Assembly (NCBI GenBank): GCA_949288485.1
Contig: CASEKC010000009.1
Coordinates: forward strand, 1-47,227
DNA length: 47,227 nt
Direction: 5' to 3'
Source of the DNA: an uncultured bacterium
Lineage (GTDB): Bacteria > Bacillota_I > Bacilli_A > RFN20 > CAG-826
The position numbers and the translations under genes were made by a program. Positions 33,510 through 41,804 of this stretch are shown piece by piece (positions within the stretch are counted from its first letter, which is position 1; every line of letters begins with the position of its first letter). Below the pieces are notes generated by a model. It searched no databases. It was not told the origin of the DNA and saw only the letters and a list, made by a program, of their open reading frames with translations.

Positions 33510-33550
33510 CGAGGCATTTTTACCACAAATTTAAAAAGTAAAATGCCTCG
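33510..33550. terminator. Inverted repeat after the ATPase gene
   Basis: CGAGGCATTTT (33510-33520) pairs with AAAATGCCTCG (33540-33550) over a 19-nt loop. It may act as a transcription end or RNA-stabilising stem; its right arm is part of the 41-bp repeat. Confidence 0.5.
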
Positions 33551-33562
33551 AAATTACAAAGT
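33522..33562 (+). repeat. 41-bp repeat containing AAAATGCCTC, right copy
   Basis: Direct-repeat partner of 29061-29101 (32 of 41 identical), just after the DUF4143 ATPase. Confidence 0.6.
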
Positions 33563-33662
33563 TAAAATTAAAAAACACGATATTTATCAATATTTTTTAA
33601 TTTTAAGAAATTCAATAAAAAAGTAATAAAAAATGATGTATTTAATATATAAAAATAAGACA

Positions 33663-34112
33663 TTATTTTGTTTTATTTTTAATTAATTTTTCTATTAATG
33701 CTTCTTTTAAAACTTTAGAAAAATTAATATTATTCTTTTTAGCAAGTTTATCTAAATAAATAGGAATAGTTAAAGTCTTTTTAATAGATTTAGTAAAATG
33801 TTCTTCAATATATTTATCTATATCAACTGCAACTATTTGTATTGATATATCCTTATCATCTATATCATTACTATTAATATCTAAATCCTTTTTAACTTTA
33901 GCTATATCTATATCATTAGCATTAGATGGTAATGCAATTTCATTACCATCTAATCTTTCATCATAGATATAGCTAGCTAAACAGTCTATTGCCATATCAT
34001 AAGCTTCATCATAATTACTTCCCCATGTAGCAAGATAATTTAAATCGGTAAAAAATACTGATATTTGATTCTCTTTTTCTTTAATAAATACTGCTGGATA
34101 TTTAGTTAACAT
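33663..34112 (-). CDS. Orphan HicB-like antitoxin
   Basis: 149 aa. The N-terminal half has the HicB fold pattern (YPAVFIKEKENQISVFFTDL, then GSNYDEAYDMAIDCLASYI and ALPS); the C-terminal 40 residues form a ribbon-helix-helix DNA-binding domain (IPIYLDKLAKKNNINFSKVL). HicB normally neutralises the HicA mRNA-cutting toxin and represses their operon. No HicA-like frame lies within 200 bp on either side, so this copy stands alone. The middle is unusually long and Asp-rich for the family. Confidence 0.78.
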   Translation of the reverse strand: MLTKYPAVFIKEKENQISVFFTDLNYLATWGSNYDEAYDMAIDCLASYIYDERLDGNEIALPSNANDIDIAKVKKDLDINSNDIDDKDISIQIVAVDIDKYIEEHFTKSIKKTLTIPIYLDKLAKKNNINFSKVLKEALIEKLIKNKTK

Positions 34113-34260
34113 ATATTGTTATTTTCTTTTTTATTATTATAAGAATTTATACGTATTAAGACAATACGTATAAAATTAAAATTTATTAAAAATAATCATA
34201 AAAATAGATTTTTTCTTATATAACCTTATTTAAATATATTAAAGGCGTTAGAATTTTAAT

Positions 34261-35877
34261 ATGAAACGTTTATTAACTATATTATCTGGAGTTTTATTAA
34301 TAATTTCTTCTTTATCATCATGTGTATCTAATCCAGAAAATGACGAAAAAATTGATGAAGTAATTGATAAAGAAGAAGAGTAAAAAGAAATCTTTACCGT
34401 TAAGCGGTATAGTGAGAACGGTGAGATTATTGAAGTTGACGATGTTGAAGAAGGTGATATACCTGAATTTAATCAAGAAAATCCAACTAAAGATCCTGAC
34501 AAGGAACATAAATACATATTTAATGGTTGGGAACCAGAAATAGGTCCAATTACAAAAAATACTGACTATTATCCTAAATTTGATAAAAAGAATAATGACG
34601 AAGTTTTTACTGTTAAATTTTTAAATTATGATGGTACTGTGATACAAGAATATAATGAAGTTTTAAAAAATCAATTTGTTTTTAATTATGATATTGTTCC
34701 TACAAGACCAAGCGATGCTCAATATAAATATGTATTTAGAGAATGGTCTCCCGAATTACATCGAATTAAAGAAGATACTACATATATTGCTACATACGAT
34801 AAAATCCCTTTATACGTAAATATAGAAGATTCGATGGTTCCTAGTGAAGATCATGGTAAACTTTTTATTTTTGGTGAAGCTCATGGTGATAAAGGTATTT
34901 TAGAAGAAGAATTAAAAGTATGGGGAAACTATTATGAAAATTATGGTTTTAGAGATTTATTTGTTGAACAAGATCAAGTGTGGGCTACTTTATTTAATAT
35001 TTACATGCAAACAGATGGTGACGATTATTCAAAACATATTTTTAGATGGTATGAAGATGGAGCAGGATTTTCAATCTATTATTTTAATTTTTTTAAAACG
35101 ATTAAAGAAAAATATCCTGAAACCATTTTTCATGGTGTAAATACAGGTGACCATATTCGTTGGAATGTAAATATTGATTATTATCTTCAATCATTGATTA
35201 AAGAAGGGTTTTTAGATGAAAATATGTTTCAGCATACAAAAGATCAAATTTTAAATACTGAAAAACAAGTAGAGGTAATATCAAGTTCAATAGCAAAATC
35301 AGATGCGATTAGAGATGCAGGAATGGCACAAAGTATCATGGAAGAATGGCTAAGAATTGGAAAGAAAAATGTAATGTGTATTTTGGGGAATGGTCATACA
35401 GGAAAAAATATACACATCGATGAAGAACATAAAGACTGGTACAACGCAGGGACAATAATTGCTAGAAATTTTGGAACAAGTTTATATCATGATTCTGATC
35501 ATTGTTTGCACTTCGAAACTAATGAACGTGAAGTTCCACCTGATGAACTTTTTCAATATAATTATCCTGATTACAACGAAATATATGTTGGAACATCAGA
35601 AAATTTACCTTATGGAATAAATGATTATAGTATGTATGATTACGTTAAATTTTATCTTTTAGAAGATGCTTATGAAGATATGAAAAATACTCCATATGAT
35701 GGTTTAACTATGTATTCCTATAATATTTTACCTTTTAAGCCTGAATTTAATAGAATTTATAAAGCCGTCTATTATACTAACGATAATATTCCAGGTTTAA
35801 CTGAATATTATCGTTCAAGTCCTTATTATGTAAATAGAATGAGTGATGGAAGATTTTTATTAGGTTTATCCTTTTAA
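34261..35877 (+). pseudogene. Lipoprotein with repeat domains and EreA/ChaN-like domain, split by a stop codon
   Basis: ATG 34261 opens a lipoprotein signal peptide with lipobox (MKRLLTILSGVLLIISSLSS, then Cys21). After 40 codons an in-frame TAA (34381-34383) interrupts, and the same frame then runs open to 35877. Joined, it is 538 aa: signal, acidic linker, two Listeria-Bacteroides-repeat/Flg_new-like modules (YIFNGWEPEI ... YVFREWSPEL), and a domain beginning KLFIFGEAHGDKGILEEEL with later LGNGHTGKN, which resembles the erythromycin-esterase/ChaN/TIKI group (GExH). The stop is one base from GAA. Either the gene is inactivated or the C-terminal part starts at ATG 34639 without export. The long intact remainder suggests a recent change. 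Confidence 0.75.
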
Positions 35878-35990
35878 AATTTATAAAAATTGATATTCAA
35901 TAAATTAAGATAAAAATATAATATTTTTCTGTTTATTTAAATGATACAAGTAACACTATTTATCGAATAATAAATAGAATAAATTTAATA

Positions 35991-38900
35991 TTATTTCCTA
36001 TTAAAAACTAAACTTTTGATAAGTTCATAATCTTTAACTAGTTGATTAGGTATTGTATAGAGTTTTAAATTTATTTTTTTAGCGATTAATTCTTTTTCTT
36101 CTTTTCTTTTTTCTACTTCATAATTATTAGCAGGATCATTATTACGTATTTCTATTGCAATTATAGGAACTTCTTTACCTTTTTCTATTTTAAATATTAC
36201 TGAATCAAATGAAATATTTTCATTTGATTCAGTAATATCATAAGATGTTAAAGAAGATAATTTAATATCTCTTTTAACTTTATAATCTCCATAGATTGAT
36301 ACAAAATATTTCATTGTTTCATAAAATTCCATTTCACTAGATTTAGTTAAAGCATATCCAATAGCTTCACTATATTTTTCGTTAGGAATTATTTTTGTTT
36401 TACCGTTTTTAGCACAATAATCAACTAACATTGAAATATCATCATCTTTAGATGGTGAAAGTTTATCAATTGATTCTTTATTAGCACAAACAATTAATTT
36501 CTTTTTAGCTCTTGTGACTGCAACATTTACTAATTCTGAATTTTCTTTAATCCAGTTATATGTTCCTAAACTTGTTTTAGGAGAAATGGAAGTAGAAAGA
36601 ATAATTACATCATTTTCTGCTCCTTGCATTGTATGAATTGAACCACACTTAACTTCATTATCTAATTTTTCTTCTTTTAACATTGAATTAATTAAATGTA
36701 CTTGATTAACAAAAGGAGTTAAGACAGTTACGTTTTTATATTTATTTTCTTTAATTAATGAAACAATTCCTTTTGCTTCATTAATTGAAGCGTTTTTAGG
36801 AGTAAAATTAGAGTTATTTTTATCTTCTTTAACATCATAAAATTCAATTTCTCCATTAATTAAATCATCAGTTATTTTTATTTTATTATTATAAAAACGT
36901 TTATTAGAGAAATTGATGATATTTTTACCACAGCGATAATGGTAACTTAAAAAGATTGATTTAGAAATATTATCATGATTTTGCATAACTGAATAAATTG
37001 AATTAGTCGTGTAATCATAACTTGAATCAATATTAAACTCATCCATTAATCTTCTATTAGTTGCTTTATCTAAAACAATAACTGGTTGAAGTTGAGATAT
37101 ATCACCTAAAAGTAGAAGTGAATTAACTCTTGCAATAGGTAAAAGAGAATAAGCAATTGAACATTGAGCAGCTTCATCAATTATTCCTAAATCAAATTTT
37201 CTTTTTCCATCGCCTAGTTTATAAGAAGAAATATTTGTTGTAAAAATTATTGGGAAAGCTTCTAAAAGAAGTTTTAAATTATCATTGTTAGAAAGCCGAT
37301 CATTAAATTCACTAACGATAGTTTTATCATCTTCTTTAGAACAAATTTCAATTAAACGAGCATAACGAGGTTTCTTTAAATTTAAAATATATTTTAAAGA
37401 TTTAAAATAAAGATATTGTAAAAACTTATTATCTTTTTTAACCGGTTCAATATATGATTGAACCGTTTCATTTGTAATAGAAGGAATAGTATTATATTCT
37501 TCTTCTAACTTTTTACGATAAAGATTACAAGAATTACGAGTAGGTAAATCTTCGATATTTGATTTTTTTAAGAAATTATTAATTGAGTTAATAGAAATAT
37601 TTAATTCTTTTTTTCTTTCATAATTAGATAATAAATTAACTAATTCTTTTACTTTATGAGTATAGCCTTCAAAAAGATTATTTAGCTTTTTATCATTAAC
37701 ATCTTTATCAAATTTCATGTTATATAAACAAAGTATTTTTTTAGCAGCTTTAAGCATTTCTTCTTTATTTCCTAATCTTAAAAATGGGAAAGGAATATCT
37801 TTATCAAAATATTTAAAATTAAATTTTTCAACAACTCCATCAACTGGTTTATTATTAGAAGAAGACATTAAAACAGTCTTTTCATTAAAAAAAGCACTTA
37901 AAATAACATTTAAGATTGTTTGAGTTTTGCCAGTTCCAGGAGGACCTTGAACATAAGTAACAGGATAGCGAAGTGAATTATATAAAGCACTTATTTGATC
38001 AATATTAGGTTTTTCATCATAAAGAACTAAAAAAGGTTCTTTTCTTGAATGGAAATAAGTTTGTCGAGAGATTTCTCCAAAAAAAGCTTTTAAAGGATAA
38101 GGAGCTATACCTTCGTTAAATTCTCTTTTTATTTCGTTATAAGTAGTAGTTAAATCGATTTTAAAATCTCTTTCTAAAACCATTATTTCATTTTTAGTAT
38201 TAAAAAGTTGATCTTCCTTTTTTAATCCTTCTCTTAATATCGAGATTCCTTTTTCTTTATCTTTATTAAAAAGGTCAATAAAGTCTTCTATTTTCATTTC
38301 GATAAATGAAAATAGTGATACTTTATTGTCATTGTTATTAGTAAGATTACTATTATTACTATTGTTATTATTAGAAAAAGTAGTACCTACATGATATTCT
38401 TCATAACTAGTAGGAAAAGCTTCTAATAAAAAAGTATTATTAAATTTTAATTCTTCTCCAATAATTAAAGTTTTATCTGTTGGATCAAAAATTAAATCAT
38501 AATAACATACAACAAACTTTTTATTATTTCGTTCTATTAAGACATTAGATATAACAAAATCAAACGTTGATTTTGTTTTTAATGATGTTTTACCATATTT
38601 TTCAATTATCTTTTTAGTTATTATTTTTTCTTGTTCTTCATTTAAAGTAATATATGTTTCTTTTGTTAAACTATCTATATCAATTCCTGGAAGAATAAAA
38701 GATTCTTTTTGAAAAGGATCACTATCTTTTTTAACACATTCATTATAATAATCTAATATATCATTATCATTTTTAGTGTATTCTAAATATTCTAATTCTT
38801 TATTATTTTTATTTTCTAACTTATTAACTAATGTATCTGGTGTTTTAAAATGTGTAAAATCTAATAAAGAAGCATCAATAATATTATCAAAATATATTGA

Positions 38901-39107
38901 TGCTTCTTTAATAGTATTTAAAGATTTTTCACTATTAAAGATATCACATTTAATCATTCTTTTATTTTCTTTAGAATAATAAAAATCTCTTATACCTATC
39001 CAATAAAAGGTATAGTTAATATCACTATCTTTATCTTTTTTATATTTAATATATAGCCATTTGTTATTCTTAATCGAATCACAAATGGCTTTAGTGATTT
39101 TATTCAT
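35991..39107 (-). CDS. SF1 (UPF1/Dna2-like) helicase with C-terminal DUF2726-like nuclease domain
   Basis: 1038 aa. An unrecognised N-terminal part, weakly like a WYL fold at 15-45, and a poly-Asn linker (about 246-261) precede an SF1B helicase: YVQGPPGTGKT (about 385-395), IIDEAAQ (642-648), LLGDISQLQP, YHYR (723-726), TMQGAEND (826-833) and VAVTRAKKK (862-870). The last 130 residues carry a restriction-endonuclease-like region (FDSVIFKIEKGKEVPIIAIE) resembling DUF2726/Vsr-type folds. A helicase fused to a nuclease is typical of defence and DNA-processing proteins. It is divergent from the methyltransferase/specificity gene with 187 bp between them, so the two may be co-regulated. Confidence 0.82.
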   Translation of the reverse strand: MNKITKAICDSIKNNKWLYIKYKKDKDSDINYTFYWIGIRDFYYSKENKRMIKCDIFNSEKSLNTIKEASIYFDNIIDASLLDFTHFKTPDTLVNKLENKNNKELEYLEYTKNDNDILDYYNECVKKDSDPFQKESFILPGIDIDSLTKETYITLNEEQEKIITKKIIEKYGKTSLKTKSTFDFVISNVLIERNNKKFVVCYYDLIFDPTDKTLIIGEELKFNNTFLLEAFPTSYEEYHVGTTFSNNNNSNNSNLTNNNDNKVSLFSFIEMKIEDFIDLFNKDKEKGISILREGLKKEDQLFNTKNEIMVLERDFKIDLTTTYNEIKREFNEGIAPYPLKAFFGEISRQTYFHSRKEPFLVLYDEKPNIDQISALYNSLRYPVTYVQGPPGTGKTQTILNVILSAFFNEKTVLMSSSNNKPVDGVVEKFNFKYFDKDIPFPFLRLGNKEEMLKAAKKILCLYNMKFDKDVNDKKLNNLFEGYTHKVKELVNLLSNYERKKELNISINSINNFLKKSNIEDLPTRNSCNLYRKKLEEEYNTIPSITNETVQSYIEPVKKDNKFLQYLYFKSLKYILNLKKPRYARLIEICSKEDDKTIVSEFNDRLSNNDNLKLLLEAFPIIFTTNISSYKLGDGKRKFDLGIIDEAAQCSIAYSLLPIARVNSLLLLGDISQLQPVIVLDKATNRRLMDEFNIDSSYDYTTNSIYSVMQNHDNISKSIFLSYHYRCGKNIINFSNKRFYNNKIKITDDLINGEIEFYDVKEDKNNSNFTPKNASINEAKGIVSLIKENKYKNVTVLTPFVNQVHLINSMLKEEKLDNEVKCGSIHTMQGAENDVIILSTSISPKTSLGTYNWIKENSELVNVAVTRAKKKLIVCANKESIDKLSPSKDDDISMLVDYCAKNGKTKIIPNEKYSEAIGYALTKSSEMEFYETMKYFVSIYGDYKVKRDIKLSSLTSYDITESNENISFDSVIFKIEKGKEVPIIAIEIRNNDPANNYEVEKRKEEKELIAKKINLKLYTIPNQLVKDYELIKSLVFNRK

Positions 39108-39237
39108 ATATCAATATAATATATCAATTAAAATAAAAATATCAGAGAAAGATGAATAAATTAGTCAATATATGGTCAATTTATAGAGGAGATGATACTA
39201 AATTTATAAAATTTAAGTTTTTAAAAACACAAAATAC

Positions 39238-39266
39238 TTGACATTATGTTTTCACAAACTTAAAAT
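39238..39266 (+). promoter_or_regulatory. Strong promoter of the methyltransferase-specificity gene
   Basis: TTGACA (39238-39243), 17 bp, TAAAAT (39261-39266), followed by ribosome site GAGAGG (39283-39288) and ATG 39295. It is a near-consensus sigma-A promoter, one of the clearest in the window. Confidence 0.75.
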
Positions 39267-39294
39267 TATAAATATAAAATACGAGAGGTTATTT

Positions 39295-40971
39295 ATGGAC
39301 AAAAAAAATAGTTTAGATACATCTATTTTTCTTTCAAAAAAATTGGGAGATGATTATTTAGGAATGTGGTTATGTCTTGTTTTTGAATTCCTTTATACAA
39401 AGAAAACGATTACTTTTTCTAAAGAGGAGAAAAAATTAAAAACTGAAATATTAGCTTATGTTGAAGAAAATATTGAGAAAATGGGTCGTGATTCTTTTAA
39501 TAATTTATTAAATGTTTTAAATGATGAAAAACCAGAAGATGTCATAGAAATATTAGAATATGTTTATACATTGTTTCCAAAATATGCCTCAAAAAATAGC
39601 TATGATTTTTCACCTTTAGATTTAGAGACATTAGCTTTAAAATTACTTAATTTAGAAGATGGCGATAAGTTAATAGATGTAGGTTCAGGCAACGGTAATT
39701 TTTTATTAAAAGCATATCAATATTTAAATAAAGTCCATTTGCAAAGTTTGATTGGAATTGAAATAAATAAAGTACTTTACCTACAATCATGCATATTATT
39801 TAAAATTTTAAATGCAAATTTATCTATAGAATTAATAAATAAGGATTTATTTGCTTTAGATGAGTTACCTAAATTTAATAAGGCTTTTTGTTTCCCTCCA
39901 TTTGGTTATAAACCTTTATTTGGAAATGTATATAAATCTATGAGATATGACGATTTTGAATTTAATAGACGTAATTCTGGAGAATGGATTTTTATTGATA
40001 GAATTGTTTCTAAAAATAATAAAAAATTTAACAGAGCAGCAATTGTAACTAGTGGGGCAAGTTTATTTAATGCGCAAGATATTAAATATCGAAATAAAAT
40101 CATTAAAGACGGTTTTATTGAAGGAATTATTGAGCTTCCACAAAAGTTGTTGCCAAATTCAAAAATTAAATTATTTTTGGTAGTGCTAAGCAAAGGGAAT
40201 AAAGCAATCAAATTTTTAGATGCTTCCAACATGATAAAAACGAGTAAAAATAAAAATAATCAGCTCGATATTGATAAAATTGTAGATGCATATGAAACAC
40301 CTAGCGAAATTTTAACAATAGAAGAGGCTCTAGAATTAACAAATTTACAGCCAAGTAAACTTCTTAATGAATCCACATCTTTTACCGGAGTAAGGATAGG
40401 TGATTTTTGTGAAGTGTTTAATGGTTGCCAATATACTAAACGACATTTTGAAGAAATGAATTCAAGTAAAAAAACAGGTTATAAAATTATTACTTCAAGT
40501 GATATAGCAGATTATTATATAGATTGGAATGCGTTAAAATCTATAAATATAAATAAAAAAACTTTTGATAAGTTTTCGTTGCACGAGAATGACATTGTTG
40601 TTACATCTAAATCGACAAAAACAAAAGTTGGTGTTGTCGACAAGAAGCCTGACGAAAAAATAATAGTTACTGGAGGCATGATTATTATTAGGCCTGACAT
40701 AAACAAAGTGAATCCTGTTTATTTAAAAATGATTCTTGATTCAGATTATGGCGCTTATTGTTTTAGTTTACATCAAAAAGGAGATGTAATTAAAAGTATC
40801 TCTGCTAAAGATATAGCAGAAATACAAATTCCGTTAATTCCAAAAGAAGATCAAGATTTAATCGCTAATAATTATTTGGTAAAAATAACAACTCTTCTTG
40901 CTCTAAAAAAACAAGTTGAAGTATTAGAAGGAAGTCTAAAAAATCTTTTTATGGAATCGATGGAGGCTTAA
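39295..40971 (+). CDS. Fused N6-adenine DNA methyltransferase and specificity (HsdM-HsdS-like) protein
   Basis: 558 aa from ATG 39295, supported by GAGAGG 6 nt upstream. A helical N terminus leads to a methyltransferase with SAM motif I LIDVGSGNGNF (126-136) and a catalytic motif IV reading CFPPFGYKP (199-207), where the usual Asn/Asp of NPPF/DPPY is Phe. A single target-recognition domain follows (VRIGDFCEVFNGCQYTKRHF at about 366 to the C-terminal coiled coil). Modification-specificity fusions with one TRD occur in type IIG and type I-like systems, but no nuclease is fused here. With an altered motif IV, activity is uncertain; it might be a DNA-recognition subunit. It is followed 5 bp later by a 175-aa gene. 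Confidence 0.8.
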   Translation: MDKKNSLDTSIFLSKKLGDDYLGMWLCLVFEFLYTKKTITFSKEEKKLKTEILAYVEENIEKMGRDSFNNLLNVLNDEKPEDVIEILEYVYTLFPKYASKNSYDFSPLDLETLALKLLNLEDGDKLIDVGSGNGNFLLKAYQYLNKVHLQSLIGIEINKVLYLQSCILFKILNANLSIELINKDLFALDELPKFNKAFCFPPFGYKPLFGNVYKSMRYDDFEFNRRNSGEWIFIDRIVSKNNKKFNRAAIVTSGASLFNAQDIKYRNKIIKDGFIEGIIELPQKLLPNSKIKLFLVVLSKGNKAIKFLDASNMIKTSKNKNNQLDIDKIVDAYETPSEILTIEEALELTNLQPSKLLNESTSFTGVRIGDFCEVFNGCQYTKRHFEEMNSSKKTGYKIITSSDIADYYIDWNALKSININKKTFDKFSLHENDIVVTSKSTKTKVGVVDKKPDEKIIVTGGMIIIRPDINKVNPVYLKMILDSDYGAYCFSLHQKGDVIKSISAKDIAEIQIPLIPKEDQDLIANNYLVKITTLLALKKQVEVLEGSLKNLFMESMEA

Positions 40972-40976
40972 AAAAT

Positions 40977-41504
40977 ATGCGTTTATCAGCACAAGAAATT
41001 TCTGAAATTAAATCAAAAGTTTTATCTAAAATAATGTTTGAATTAGATCTTGCTATTACTGATGATAATATAGAAGAATTTTTAAATAAACATAATATTA
41101 TTTTTGAAGCTAATCCTATGCCTGTTCAGCCAAGAACAATGAAAATTCTAGTCCTTGGAGCTTTATCTGGAAATGTTAGTAATTTCAAATTAGCAGCAAA
41201 AAAACTTGGTATTGGTGACAATCATATTAAATTCGAATGTGATTATAAAAGCTTAAAAAGATACGATGTTTCAAGACTTGAATATTCAAATGAATATTCT
41301 GATATTATATTTGGGCCGAATCCTCATAAGCAAATCGGTATTGGAGATTATGCAAGTGCTTTAAGTATGATGAAAAGTGAACCTGAAAAATATCCGAGAA
41401 TTATAGAATCAATTGCTAATAATTCTTTAAAAATAACTATTTCATCTTTTAAAGAAGCGATTTTAAATACAAGGTATTATGAGACTATTCAAAAAAATTA
41501 TTAA
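40977..41504 (+). CDS. 175-aa protein of unknown family, partner of the methyltransferase fusion
   Basis: GGAGG at 40962-40966 and a 5-bp gap tie it to the preceding gene. A helical N terminus is followed by a Rossmann-like core: MKILVLGALSGNVSNFKLAA (a strand with a glycine loop), IKFECDYKSL, and YSDIIFGPNPHKQIGIGD, a conserved-looking GPxPHK loop. That suggests a small nucleotide-binding or sensor domain. I do not recognise the family. Its tight coupling to the methyltransferase fusion implies joint function. Confidence 0.7.
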   Translation: MRLSAQEISEIKSKVLSKIMFELDLAITDDNIEEFLNKHNIIFEANPMPVQPRTMKILVLGALSGNVSNFKLAAKKLGIGDNHIKFECDYKSLKRYDVSRLEYSNEYSDIIFGPNPHKQIGIGDYASALSMMKSEPEKYPRIIESIANNSLKITISSFKEAILNTRYYETIQKNY

Positions 41505-41804
41505 TGAAAAGCAATTATAATTACTTGTAAATGATTTTATATAATAAGTAATAGTATAAAATTATTATGAACATATAGAAAGTTCGGATATAAAAATATA
41601 AATATAAAACATAAATTTCTAATAAATAGAAAACTTTTAATAAAATTATAGGATCTCTGCAATAAATAAAATTAAGTCTAAATTGTCAATAAATGAAGCG
41701 TGAAAATAATTTATAATGTAAAATAGTATAAGAATATTAACAATTATATACGTTTTTATTTCACCGGAGGAATCTTATTAACAACTATATGAGGAGATAT
41801 AAGA
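41505..41804. other. Promoter region of the type I restriction operon
   Basis: 300 bp, AT-rich and non-coding. TATAAT at 41712-41717 is a -10 candidate without a well-placed -35. A GGAGG at 41766-41770 precedes no good start; the real hsdR ribosome site is AGGAG at 41792-41796. No strong hairpin seen. Confidence 0.45.

Noticed and set aside
33497-33662. hicA toxin gene next to hicB
   Set aside because: No frame of suitable length with a double-stranded-RNA-binding-like HicA pattern exists here or in 34113-34260.
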